Made by a program: the position numbers and the translations under genes. From assembly GCA_964397565.1 (NCBI GenBank), contig CAYNJC010000028.1:1-58608 (forward strand): a stretch of DNA of 58,608 bases, read 5' to 3'. Shown here one piece after another: positions 1 through 7,802 of the stretch (positions are counted from its first letter, which is position 1; each line of letters starts with the position of its first letter). The notes beneath the pieces were generated by a model, which saw only the letters and a list, made by a program, of their open reading frames with translations, was not told the origin of the DNA and did not search any database. The stretch is from JAPLST01 sp964397565. GTDB taxonomy: Bacteria; Auribacterota; UBA3054; JAPLST01.

Positions 1-42
1 TGACCGCGGCTGCAGAAGCCGCCCTCACCGCGGGCGGCTACA
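1..42 (-). repeat. Partial copy of a composite dispersed repeat
   Basis: These 42 bases are the exact reverse complement of 43002-43043. The segment contains the stem GCCGCC...GGCGGC around the sequence CTCACCGCG. Weak similarity continues to about base 60 (CTGCAAC is kept). The window begins inside the element, so its left part is not visible here. Confidence 0.85.
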
Positions 43-56
43 AGGACGCTGCAACT

Positions 57-154
57 TTGACCGTTGACCATTGACCATTGACCGTTGACCATTGACCGTT
101 GACCATTGACCATTGACCATTGACCATTGACCATTGACCATTGACCATTGACCA
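57..154 (+). repeat. 14-unit heptamer tandem array, unit TTGACCA
   Basis: Fourteen contiguous 7-bp units of TTGACCR: eleven end in A and three (57-63, 78-84, 92-98) end in G. The last unit ends at 154 and the panC ATG is at 155, so the array occupies the whole leader. Every unit carries TGA at positions 2-4, which places a stop codon in all three plus-strand frames every 21 bp. It is far too short-period to be a CRISPR array. It leaves no ordinary ribosome binding site in front of panC. Confidence 0.97.
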
Positions 155-1039
155 ATGAAAAACGACCAATCAATAGCCCGCATGTCCCCTCCTCGCATAA
201 TCCGCGCGCCACGCGCCATGCAACGACTGGCCCTGCACTGGCGCGCGCAAGGCCTGCGCATCGCGGTCGTGCCGACGATGGGCGCGTTGCACGACGGGCA
301 TGTGGCGCTGCTGCGCGCCGCGCGGCGCAAGGCCGACAAGGTGATTGTCACCATCTTTGTGAATCCGACCCAATTCGGCCCGCGCGAGGATTTTGCGGCC
401 TATCCGCGCCCGTTTGCCGCGGACGCGCGGCGCTGTGCCGAAGCCGGTGTGGATGTCATTTTTGCGCCGGCATCCGCCGCAATGTATTCGCCGGATTTCT
501 CCACCTGGATCAATGAGGAGGCGCTGGCGCAGCATCTGTGCGGCGCGCGCCGGCCCGGGCACTTTCGCGGCGTCTGCACGGTGGTCGCAAAATTGTTGCA
601 TATCACGCAACCTGACATCGCGCTCTTCGGCCAGAAAGACGCCCAGCAAGTATTGATCATCCAGCGCATGGCGCGCGACTTGAATATGCCGGTGCGAATC
701 GTCGTGCATCCGATTGTGCGCGAGCGCAGCGGGCTGGCCATGAGCTCGCGCAATCACTACTTGACCGCCGCTGAGCGCACGCGCGCCGCCGGCATCGCGC
801 GCGGCTTGCGCCTGGTGCGCGCCTGGCACACGCAGGGGTTGACGCTGGCGGCCATCCGCGCCAAGCTGCGCGCACTCTTGCGGCGCGAGGTCAGTCCGCA
901 TATTGATTATGTCAGCATGGTGGACGAAGGCACTCTGCGCGCGGTGCGCACGCCGCACAAACGACAAAAACTGTTGATTGCAGTCGCCCTGTTTGTCGGC
1001 CGCGCACGCTTGATTGACAACCTGCGCCTAACTTGGTGA
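155..1039 (+). CDS. panC: Pantoate--beta-alanine ligase (pantothenate synthetase)
   Basis: Condenses pantoate and beta-alanine with ATP in the last step of pantothenate synthesis, a cytoplasmic step towards coenzyme A. The 294-residue protein has the family signatures: PTMGALHDGH at 40-49 (HIGH-like nucleotide motif), FVNPTQF at 68-74, GQKDAQQ at 159-165 and MSSRN at 196-200 (KMSKS-like). Length is usual for PanC. The ATG at 155 directly follows the heptamer array and no Shine-Dalgarno sequence is visible; an in-frame ATG at 182 is an alternative, since conserved sequence starts only after residue 15. It is the first gene of a run with pgl, a peptidase and zwf; pgl starts three bases after the stop. 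coaE, later in the same pathway, lies at 10.4 kb on the other strand. Confidence 0.95.
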   Translation: MKNDQSIARMSPPRIIRAPRAMQRLALHWRAQGLRIAVVPTMGALHDGHVALLRAARRKADKVIVTIFVNPTQFGPREDFAAYPRPFAADARRCAEAGVDVIFAPASAAMYSPDFSTWINEEALAQHLCGARRPGHFRGVCTVVAKLLHITQPDIALFGQKDAQQVLIIQRMARDLNMPVRIVVHPIVRERSGLAMSSRNHYLTAAERTRAAGIARGLRLVRAWHTQGLTLAAIRAKLRALLRREVSPHIDYVSMVDEGTLRAVRTPHKRQKLLIAVALFVGRARLIDNLRLTW

Positions 1040-1042
1040 GCG

Positions 1043-1786
1043 ATGCGCTTCGCCCAGGTCACCTTTGCGCAGGGCGAGCAAATGGCGCAGCAGGCGGCCG
1101 CGTGCGTGTGCGATATTCTCACCGACGCCGTGCGCCGGCGCGGCTGGGCGACGGTGGCATTGGCCGGCGGCGCAACACCGCGCCTGCTGTATCGCACCCT
1201 GGCCCAGACGCCCTTTGCCACGCACACGCCGTGGGCCGCGATTGATGTCTTTTGGAGCGATGAGCGCTGTGTCGCGCCCGACCATCCTGACAGCAACTTT
1301 GGCATGGCGCGCGCGGCGTTTCTCGCGCGCATCGCGCTGCCGGCCGAGAATATTCATGCGGTCGATACCACCGTACCGCCGGATTTAGCGGCGCAGGCCT
1401 ACGAGCAGCACGTCCGCATGTTTTTTGCCGCGCGGCTGCAGGCCGTGCGCGCACCCTTTGACCTGATTCTGCTGGGCATCGGCACGGACGGCCACACTGC
1501 CTCGCTCTTTCCCGGCCAAGCCAGCATGGACGAAACCGTGCGCTGGGTGGTTGCGGCGACCCCGCCGGCCGAGACCACGCCGCCGGTCGCGCGCGTCACC
1601 TTCACCTTGCCGCTGATCACGCAGGCTGAGCATGTCATCATGTTGGCGGCCGGCCCGGCCAAGCGCACATTGGTAGACGCCCTTGTGGATGACCGCGCGC
1701 GCGCCGCTTGGCGCTATCCCGCCGCACGCGTCTTCGCCCAGCGCGAAACATTGCTGTTGTATGCAACCACAGAAGGGCGCGCATGA
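1043..1786 (+). CDS. pgl: 6-phosphogluconolactonase
   Basis: Hydrolyses 6-phosphogluconolactone to 6-phosphogluconate, the second step of the oxidative pentose phosphate pathway. The 247-residue DevB-type protein shows GGATPR at 42-47, DERCVAPDHPDSN at 73-85 and GIGTDGHTASLFPG at 145-158, all typical of the glucosamine-isomerase/lactonase fold. The start is three bases downstream of the panC stop, and the stop overlaps the next ATG (ATGA at 1783-1786), so translation is probably coupled. zwf, which makes its substrate, is two genes downstream in the same run. Confidence 0.93.
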   Translation: MRFAQVTFAQGEQMAQQAAACVCDILTDAVRRRGWATVALAGGATPRLLYRTLAQTPFATHTPWAAIDVFWSDERCVAPDHPDSNFGMARAAFLARIALPAENIHAVDTTVPPDLAAQAYEQHVRMFFAARLQAVRAPFDLILLGIGTDGHTASLFPGQASMDETVRWVVAATPPAETTPPVARVTFTLPLITQAEHVIMLAAGPAKRTLVDALVDDRARAAWRYPAARVFAQRETLLLYATTEGRA

Positions 1787-2811
1787 AATGCTGGACGCCC
1801 ACCGCGCTGTGGCGCTGCGCCCTGTATCTTCTCATCACGGTGGCGGGTATGACAACTGCGGCCTATTTTTCCACGCGCATGCCGGGTTCGTCGTTTCATG
1901 GCACGCCCGCGCCGTTCACCATCGCCGACACGGCGCTGCGCACGCAGCTCGCACAGCATGTCGCCGCGCTGGCCGGCACGATTGGCGAACGCAACGCCGG
2001 CACATTGCGCATGCTCGAAGCGGCAGCCACCTATATCAGCAATGCGCTACAACGCAGTGGCTATGCCGTCCAGCGCCAGAATTTCACTTATGCGGGCATG
2101 GCCTTGGGCAATCTCGTGGCCGAACTGCCGGGCACAACGCGACCGGCCGAGATCATCGTCGTGGGCGCGCATTACGACACGGTGTCTGGCACGCCCGGCG
2201 CGGACGACAATGCATCCGGTGTGGCGGCGCTGCTGGCCTTGGCCGACCACTGCGCGACGCAGCGCTATGCGCGCACCCTGCGCTTTGTCGCATTTGTCAA
2301 TGAAGAGCCACCGTTCTATCAAACTGAGGACATGGGCAGCTTGGTGTATGCCACACATTGCGCGGCACAGCACGAGGGCATTCAGGCAATGCTGTGCCTC
2401 GAAATGTTGGGCTACTACTCCAATGCGCCGGACTCGCAGCGTTTTCCAGAAGGGACCGGCTGGCTGTTGCGGCGCGTGCTGCCGACAACAGGTGATTTTA
2501 TTGGTTTTACGGCGAATGCGCGTTCGGCACGCCTGCTGCGCCGCTGTGTCGGCGCGTTCCGCACGCACGCGCAGATACCCTCGGAAGGCGCCGTGCTGCC
2601 CGCATTTCTGAGCGGCATGTCGGACAATTGGTCGTTTTGGCAAGCAGGCTATCCGGCCATCATGATCACCGACACAGCCATGTATCGCAATCCGCATTAT
2701 CACGCGTCCAGTGACACGCCCGTGACATTGAATTACGACGCCCTGACGCGCGTGACGCGCGGCGTCGCGGCGATTATCGCCGAGTTAGCCACCAACAACG
2801 ATGAACGATGA
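1783..2811 (+). CDS. M28-family zinc aminopeptidase, membrane anchored
   Basis: Predicted to release N-terminal amino acids outside the cytoplasm. The 342-residue protein starts with a short basic stretch and one hydrophobic segment (about 10-28) acting as signal anchor or signal peptide. Family M28 ligands are visible: H130 in VVGAHYDT, D141-D142 in GADDNASG, the E174-E175 pair in NEEPPF, E207 in CLEMLGYYS and H307 in NPHYHASSDT. The start at 1783 was chosen because it overlaps the pgl stop (ATGA) and precedes the hydrophobic segment; an upstream in-frame start at 1708 would add 25 arginine-rich residues encoded within pgl. The stop lies inside the ATGAACG repeat shared with zwf. The substrate is unknown. 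Confidence 0.88.
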   Translation: MKCWTPTALWRCALYLLITVAGMTTAAYFSTRMPGSSFHGTPAPFTIADTALRTQLAQHVAALAGTIGERNAGTLRMLEAAATYISNALQRSGYAVQRQNFTYAGMALGNLVAELPGTTRPAEIIVVGAHYDTVSGTPGADDNASGVAALLALADHCATQRYARTLRFVAFVNEEPPFYQTEDMGSLVYATHCAAQHEGIQAMLCLEMLGYYSNAPDSQRFPEGTGWLLRRVLPTTGDFIGFTANARSARLLRRCVGAFRTHAQIPSEGAVLPAFLSGMSDNWSFWQAGYPAIMITDTAMYRNPHYHASSDTPVTLNYDALTRVTRGVAAIIAELATNNDER

Positions 2812-2835
2812 ACGATGAACGATCACCGATGACCA
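2801..2835 (+). repeat. Five-unit heptamer array, unit ATGAACG, at a stop/start junction
   Basis: Units are ATGAACG three times (2801, 2808, 2815), then ATCACCG and ATGACCA. Because the period is 7, each ATG falls in a different frame. One unit supplies the TGA that ends the peptidase gene (2809-2811) and the same unit supplies the ATG that starts zwf (2808). The units at 2808 and 2829 give the two possible in-frame zwf starts. Confidence 0.9.
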
Positions 2836-4424
2836 CGCCCATTTCCAATGCCCGGATTACGATTCGCGAACGTTTGTGTATCGAGGCGACCCCGGATGCC
2901 TGCGGCGCGCTGATGTTCGGCGCGTCCGGCGATCTGGCACAGCGCAAAGTGATCCCATCGCTGTTCGGCTTGTATGCCAAGAGTCTGATGCGCCGCGCGT
3001 TTTTTCTTGTCGGCTATGGGCGCTCCGCCTTGAGCGATGAGCAATTTCGTGCGCGGGTGCGCGAGAGCATCATCGCGCACGTGCCGGCCGCGCAGCGCGA
3101 CGAGGACACGCTAGGCGCGTTCGTCGCTGCCTGCTCGTTCGTGCAGGGCGACTACGCCGACCCGGCCGGGTATGCCGCCCTGCGCACACGCCTCCGCGCG
3201 CAGCAGGCGCACTGTGGTACACACGGCAATCTGCTCGTGTACTTGTCCGTGCCGCCGGCCATGTATGCACCGATTGTGCAGCACCTTGGCGCGGCGAGCC
3301 TCGCACAAGAACACCAGCACGATAATGGCTGGGTGCGCGTCATCGTCGAGAAACCGCTCGGCCATGATCTTGCCAGTGCGCGCACGCTGGATGCCGCCGT
3401 GCGCACAGTGCTGACCGAGCAGCAGATTTACCGCATTGATCATTATGTCGCCAAGGAAACGGTGCAGAATATTTGCATGTTCCGTTTTGCCAATATCATG
3501 TTCGAGCCGGTCTGGAACGCCGCATACATTGACAACGTACAGATCACGGTGGCCGAGTCGGTTGGCGTCGGCGAGCGCGCCGGCTACTTCGAATCAGCCG
3601 GCGTCGTGCGCGATATGTTTCAGAATCACCTCATGCAACTGCTGGCGCTGGTGGCGATGGAGCCGCCGACGCGTTTCACCGCGCCGGCGCTGCATGATGC
3701 CAAGGCGGCGGTCTTGCGCGCGGTTGCGCCGCTGTCGCTCGACCCAGCCACGCCCGACATGGTGCGCGGGCAATACGGGCCCGGCACCTTGCGCGGCCAA
3801 GACCTGGCGGGCTATCGCGCGGAACATGGCGTCGCGCCCGATTCGCGCATCGAAACGTATGCCGCCGCGCGCCTGCGCATCGACACGCCGCGCTGGCGCG
3901 GTGTGCCCTTCTACCTGCGTTCCGGCAAACGCATGCAGTGCAAGAAAACGGAAATCGCCGTGACCTTCAAACATGTGCCGCGCTCGATCTTTGCGCCGCT
4001 GGCCGCAACGGACCTGACCCCTAATATGCTGGTCTTTAATGTCCAGCCGGATGAAGGCGTCGCGCTGATGATTCAAGCCAAGAAGCCCGGGCCGAAAATG
4101 TGCCTGTGCGATTTGAACTTGGACATGAGCTACCGCGAGGCCTTTCAAGCCGACCCGCCGGAATCCTACGAACGGTTGTTGCTCGATTGCATGCTGGGTG
4201 ACCAAATGCTGTTCATTCGCGAGGATGTGGTCGAGCTGAGCTGGGCATTGTTCACGCCGGTCTTGCAGGCCTGGGCCACGCGCGACGCGCTGCCGCTGCA
4301 GCCGTATGCGGCCGGCAGTTGGGGCCCGTCGGCCGCGGATGAGCTACTCGAACGCGACGACCGCGCCTGGCGCGACCTGTGCGGCTGGTGCAAGAATCAC
4401 AAGCTGCACGCCACGCAGCAATGA
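2808..4424 (+). CDS. zwf: Glucose-6-phosphate 1-dehydrogenase
   Basis: Oxidises glucose 6-phosphate to 6-phosphogluconolactone with NADP(H) and feeds pgl two genes upstream. The 538-residue protein has the nucleotide-binding motif GASGDLAQRK (38-47), EKPLGHD (181-187) and the active-site signature RIDHYVAKE (209-217), with the expected C-terminal half including LRSGKRM. Two in-frame starts exist inside the heptamer array, at 2808 and 2829; conserved sequence begins near residue 34, so either is possible. The stop TGA overlaps an ATG of the downstream Rhs fragment, which looks accidental in function because that gene is a displaced fragment. Confidence 0.96.
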   Translation: MNDERSPMTTPISNARITIRERLCIEATPDACGALMFGASGDLAQRKVIPSLFGLYAKSLMRRAFFLVGYGRSALSDEQFRARVRESIIAHVPAAQRDEDTLGAFVAACSFVQGDYADPAGYAALRTRLRAQQAHCGTHGNLLVYLSVPPAMYAPIVQHLGAASLAQEHQHDNGWVRVIVEKPLGHDLASARTLDAAVRTVLTEQQIYRIDHYVAKETVQNICMFRFANIMFEPVWNAAYIDNVQITVAESVGVGERAGYFESAGVVRDMFQNHLMQLLALVAMEPPTRFTAPALHDAKAAVLRAVAPLSLDPATPDMVRGQYGPGTLRGQDLAGYRAEHGVAPDSRIETYAAARLRIDTPRWRGVPFYLRSGKRMQCKKTEIAVTFKHVPRSIFAPLAATDLTPNMLVFNVQPDEGVALMIQAKKPGPKMCLCDLNLDMSYREAFQADPPESYERLLLDCMLGDQMLFIREDVVELSWALFTPVLQAWATRDALPLQPYAAGSWGPSAADELLERDDRAWRDLCGWCKNHKLHATQQ

Positions 4425-6028
4425 CACTCAAGTCAATTACTGACGCAAGCATGACGCCCGGCCAGAAAACAGTGCAGTACGCTTACGACGCCAAAGGTCG
4501 TTTGCAGACGACCACCTACGCCAACAGCGCGCGCCAGGACTACGCCTACAACAGCGACAACCGCCTCGATCGCCTCACCATCCGCGGCGCCGCCGGCTAT
4601 CTCATCAACGATTACATTTATCATTACACGCCGGGCGGCATGCTCGATAGCATTTCGGCCTACCAAAATTCGAGCAGCTATTCGTACGACGCGCTGAATC
4701 AGATTGCCAGTGACGTCACCACGGTTGGCGCAGGGCAATCTGGTGCTATTGATGCGTGCCGTGCCTATGCGTACGACGCCAACGGCAATCGCACCAGCGA
4801 GCAACGCACCGATGTCCTCCCCAATGTGGGAGCGACCTCCGTGTCGCGATCGTACAATGGAGCCACCGGCGCCACGGCCGACGACCGCATCATATCTTAC
4901 GAAGAAAACAACATTGTGACAGCCTTCGCCCAAGACGTGCGCGGTAACCGTCTGCAAAAGAATGTGGGAGGGGCTTCCACACCCCGGACCTTTGGTTATG
5001 ATGCCTTCAGCCGCATGACCGGCGCGACCAATGGCAGCACCTCGGTCGTCTACACTTACGACGCCCTCGGCCGCAAGGTCAAGCGGCTCAAACGTGACGC
5101 CACTATTTATCCTGACAGCACCTACTACGTCTACGACGGGCTCGATCCGGTCTGCATGGTCGAGTTCAACCCGGCTCATACTGAATGCACGACCGTGACC
5201 TGGCTCACGCGCGGGCTGGGTGTCGCGCCGGGGATCGGCAACATTCTCGCGCAGCAGCGCTACACGATCAACTTCAACGGCACGGCCAGCCCGCCGGTCA
5301 CGCATTACTATCATCCGAATCATCGCGGCGACACGGCCTATCTGACCGACGCGAGCGGCGTGAAAGCAGCCAGCTATGTTTACAACGCCTTCGGCAGAAT
5401 GCTGACCGATAATGCTTCAACGCTGACCATTTTCCGCTTCAGCGGCAAGGAATGGGACGCGGACGCGCAACTGTACTACTTTGGTTTCCGCTGGTACGAT
5501 CCCGACACCGGCACGTGGACCACCAAAGACCCGTTGCGTTTTAACGCTGGCGACCTGAACGTTCAGCGATTTGCCTGCAACGCCCCAGTGCTTTTAGTGG
5601 ATTGTTACGGTCTGTCATTTTGGGGCACGGTTGGCAGTGTTGCCGGTAAAATATGGAGCGCACCAAACACCATTGTGGGTGCCACTCTTGGAACCGTCGG
5701 CATGGCCTTTGGTGGAAGCTTGCCCACACTGGAAAACAACGCCATTCAGTTCACAAATAGCCGCGCAGTGTTCCCGGGAACAGCTATTACCATAGGCAAC
5801 GTTGTAATATATTCTCCCGAACTTCCTCCGGATTATGTCGGCCGTCTTGGTGTAGCTACAAGCGACCACGAACGTCAACACACATGTCAAGCTGAATTGT
5901 TGGGGCCATTTTACCTACCGGTCAATCTTGTAGGTGGTATGTTAGGTTTAGCCTTAGAAGGAGATTGGCACGGGCCCTCCAATTTCATGGAGTCGGGGCC
6001 TCAACAAAATCCACCAGCACCATGGTGA
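4421..6028 (+). CDS. Orphan Rhs/YD-repeat fragment with an HExxH C-terminal tip
   Basis: The 535-residue product is only the C-terminal part of an Rhs-type polymorphic toxin: YD-repeat units (YAYDAKGRLQ, FGYDAFSRMTGA, YTYDALGRK) run to about residue 360, ending in the conserved core motif FRWYDPDTGTW followed by KDPLRF. After that the sequence changes to a unique AT-rich tip (from about 5620) with HERQH at 483-487, a zincin-like HExxH, followed by LLGPFYLP. There is no signal peptide or N-terminal Rhs region. The ATG overlaps the zwf stop, so the fragment appears to have been placed directly behind zwf. Bases 4511-4794 are identical to 6567-6850. The tip may be a metallopeptidase toxin; that is inference from one motif. 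Confidence 0.8.
   Translation: MTLKSITDASMTPGQKTVQYAYDAKGRLQTTTYANSARQDYAYNSDNRLDRLTIRGAAGYLINDYIYHYTPGGMLDSISAYQNSSSYSYDALNQIASDVTTVGAGQSGAIDACRAYAYDANGNRTSEQRTDVLPNVGATSVSRSYNGATGATADDRIISYEENNIVTAFAQDVRGNRLQKNVGGASTPRTFGYDAFSRMTGATNGSTSVVYTYDALGRKVKRLKRDATIYPDSTYYVYDGLDPVCMVEFNPAHTECTTVTWLTRGLGVAPGIGNILAQQRYTINFNGTASPPVTHYYHPNHRGDTAYLTDASGVKAASYVYNAFGRMLTDNASTLTIFRFSGKEWDADAQLYYFGFRWYDPDTGTWTTKDPLRFNAGDLNVQRFACNAPVLLVDCYGLSFWGTVGSVAGKIWSAPNTIVGATLGTVGMAFGGSLPTLENNAIQFTNSRAVFPGTAITIGNVVIYSPELPPDYVGRLGVATSDHERQHTCQAELLGPFYLPVNLVGGMLGLALEGDWHGPSNFMESGPQQNPPAPW
4511..4794 (+). repeat. Left copy of a 284-bp identical Rhs duplication
   Basis: This block is identical, as far as I can read, to 6567-6850 at a constant offset of 2056 bp; both encode the same 94 residues of YD-repeat sequence. 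Outside it the two Rhs genes diverge. Such identity suggests recent duplication or gene conversion. Confidence 0.9.
4826..4850 (+). repeat. 25-bp hairpin repeat, copy 1 (inside Rhs gene)
   Basis: Starts GTGGGAG, then stem GCGAC...GTCGC. Differs from copy 3 (6882-6906) by one base. It is read in frame as part of the Rhs protein (VGATSVSRS). Confidence 0.75.
4964..4988 (+). repeat. 25-bp hairpin repeat, copy 2 (inside Rhs gene)
   Basis: Starts GTGGGAG, then a changed stem GGGG...CCCC around CTTCCACA. Read in frame as VGGASTPR at a position where the second Rhs gene has a different, longer sequence, so it looks inserted or substituted. Confidence 0.65.
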
Positions 6029-6041
6029 AAAGGAGCAAACC

Positions 6042-6431
6042 ATGAAAAGAATCTCACAGATCACATTGTTCAGCCTACTCCTTTTATTAGGATGCACACG
6101 AAAAGAGTACGTCTACTTCTACAATAATAGTGGTGCGAATATCTCAATTGTTGCAGACAACACCACATGCTCTATTGCAACGGACTCCTGTCAACTTATC
6201 CCATTTCCAGGTTTGTCTTTGGAGATTCTTGTTATCACACATAATGCAACCAATAGATACCAATTTAAGCCGGTACCAAGAGACTATATAGACTATCCTT
6301 ACTCCAAGGCACAGCTTGACTCTGATATGGGTATCTATGCAATAAAGCCAGAATCACAACTTCCTGTGAAACGTCCCATTGTTCAACCCAGCGGGTACCC
6401 GATTATGCCCTGTAGTAAATCGGTCAGATAG
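6042..6431 (+). CDS. Small lipoprotein, candidate immunity partner of the Rhs tip
   Basis: A 129-residue protein with a clear lipoprotein signal: basic MKR start, hydrophobic segment and lipobox LLLGC with Cys at about 19. No known domain recognised. It starts 13 bp after the HERQH-tipped Rhs fragment, with AAGGAG in front of the ATG, and like the tip it is much more AT-rich than its neighbours. Position directly behind an Rhs tip is the usual place for an immunity gene, and a lipoprotein would fit a toxin acting outside the cytoplasm; this is inference from context only. Confidence 0.7.
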   Translation: MKRISQITLFSLLLLLGCTRKEYVYFYNNSGANISIVADNTTCSIATDSCQLIPFPGLSLEILVITHNATNRYQFKPVPRDYIDYPYSKAQLDSDMGIYAIKPESQLPVKRPIVQPSGYPIMPCSKSVR

Positions 6432-6464
6432 AAGCTCAGCACTAGCGAAGCAGCGGAGCTGCAC

Positions 6465-7637
6465 ATGAACGAATGCGCAGTCAAGTGCTCTGCCCACATA
6501 TGGCTGACCAAGCTGATATATATACCGTCAATCTTCACATACGACGCCCGTGGTCGTTTGCAGATGACCACCTACGCCAACAGCGCGCGCCAGGACTACG
6601 CCTACAACAGCGACAACCGCCTCGATCGCCTCACCATCCGCGGCGCCGCCGGCTATCTCATCAACGATTACATTTATCATTACACGCCGGGCGGCATGCT
6701 CGATAGCATTTCGGCCTACCAAAATTCGAGCAGCTATTCGTACGACGCGCTGAATCAGATTGCCAGTGACGTCACCACGGTTGGCGCAGGGCAATCTGGT
6801 GCTATTGATGCGTGCCGTGCCTATGCGTACGACGCCAACGGCAATCGCACTACCGAGCAACGCACCGACGTGTTGCCGAATGTGGGAGCGACTTCCGTGT
6901 CGCGATCGTACAACGGAGGCAACGGCGCCACGGCCGACGACCGCATCACTTCCTATGCCCAAACCTCCGCTACTCCCTCGCTCCAATACTCCGCCATCTT
7001 CAGCTACGACGCGCGCGGTAACCGTCTGGCCCAATCTTCCAGTCTTCCATCCACCCATCCATCCCTGTCATTCGGCTATGATGCGTTCAGCCGCATGACC
7101 GGCGCGACCAATGGCAGCGCGTCGGTCGTGTACACCTACGATGCCCTCGGCCGCAAGGTCAAGCGCGACAAGCAAGTCAATGAATCGTACCACTTTGAGG
7201 CGCAGATATATTACATTTACGACGGGCTTGATCCGGTCTGCGCCGTTGACGCGAATCCTGCGCCGAATCAAGCGATGACGGTCACCTGGCTGTTGCGCGG
7301 GCTGGGTGTCGCGCCGGGCATCGGCAACATCGTCGCACAGCAGCGGTACACTACCAGCAGCAGTGGCGTGCCGGGCGCGCCGGAGATGTATTACCACCAT
7401 CCGAACCATCGCGGCGACACGGCCTATCTGACTGACGCCAGCGGCGTCAAAGCCGCCAGCTACGTTTACGACGCCTTTGGCCGCATGCTGACCGATAGTC
7501 CGTCCGCGCTCACCGTTTACCGCTTCAGCGGCAAAGAATGGGACGCCGACGCGCAGTTGTACTACTTCGGCTTCCGCTGGTACGATCCCGACACCGGCAC
7601 GGACAAGGTGCCGGGCGGGAAATTTCACATTGCGTAG
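6465..7637 (+). CDS. Second Rhs/YD-repeat fragment, truncated after the core
   Basis: 390 residues. The first 27 (to about 6545) are unrelated, probably fortuitous sequence fused to YD repeats that closely match the first fragment; 6567-6850 is identical to 4511-4794. The core ends FRWYDPDTGT and then breaks off into DKVPGGKFHIA and a stop, without the KDPLRF motif or any tip domain. It is therefore best read as a decayed displaced Rhs copy whose toxin tip is lost. The true start is uncertain; the ATG at 6465 is the first in frame. A copy of the 25-bp hairpin repeat lies inside it (6882-6906) and another just behind it. Confidence 0.65.
   Translation: MNECAVKCSAHIWLTKLIYIPSIFTYDARGRLQMTTYANSARQDYAYNSDNRLDRLTIRGAAGYLINDYIYHYTPGGMLDSISAYQNSSSYSYDALNQIASDVTTVGAGQSGAIDACRAYAYDANGNRTTEQRTDVLPNVGATSVSRSYNGGNGATADDRITSYAQTSATPSLQYSAIFSYDARGNRLAQSSSLPSTHPSLSFGYDAFSRMTGATNGSASVVYTYDALGRKVKRDKQVNESYHFEAQIYYIYDGLDPVCAVDANPAPNQAMTVTWLLRGLGVAPGIGNIVAQQRYTTSSSGVPGAPEMYYHHPNHRGDTAYLTDASGVKAASYVYDAFGRMLTDSPSALTVYRFSGKEWDADAQLYYFGFRWYDPDTGTDKVPGGKFHIA
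6567..6850 (+). repeat. Right copy of a 284-bp identical Rhs duplication
   Basis: Identical to 4511-4794 (offset 2056 bp); see that entry. It lies in the truncated second Rhs fragment. Confidence 0.9.
6882..6906 (+). repeat. 25-bp hairpin repeat, copy 3 (inside Rhs gene)
   Basis: Starts GTGGGAG with stem GCGAC-TTCCGT-GTCGC; taken as the reference copy. Read in frame as VGATSVSRS at the same place as copy 1. Confidence 0.75.
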
Positions 7638-7711
7638 CCCCGCTGCGCAGGCGGCATCGGCGCTGAGCGCGGTACCGCGCGGTCGTCGGTCTTTATGTAC
7701 GGCAATGGCAG

Positions 7712-7736
7712 AATCGCCACCTGAAGTGGCTCCCAC
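7712..7736 (-). repeat. 25-bp hairpin repeat, copy 4 (intergenic)
   Basis: On the minus strand it starts GTGGGAG and has stem GCCAC-TTCAG-GTGGC. Relative to copy 3 the middle G:C pair of the stem has become C:G on both sides, a compensatory change. It lies between the truncated Rhs gene and the response regulator. Confidence 0.75.
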
Positions 7737-7802
7737 GTTGCAGAGCAGACGGACAGCATCGCCAGAGGAACGGTGGCTCGCGCTGCAGACAGAATCCGGA
7801 CA

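Noticed and set aside
57..154. CRISPR array
   Set aside because: Contiguous 7-bp units without spacers; no cas genes in the window.
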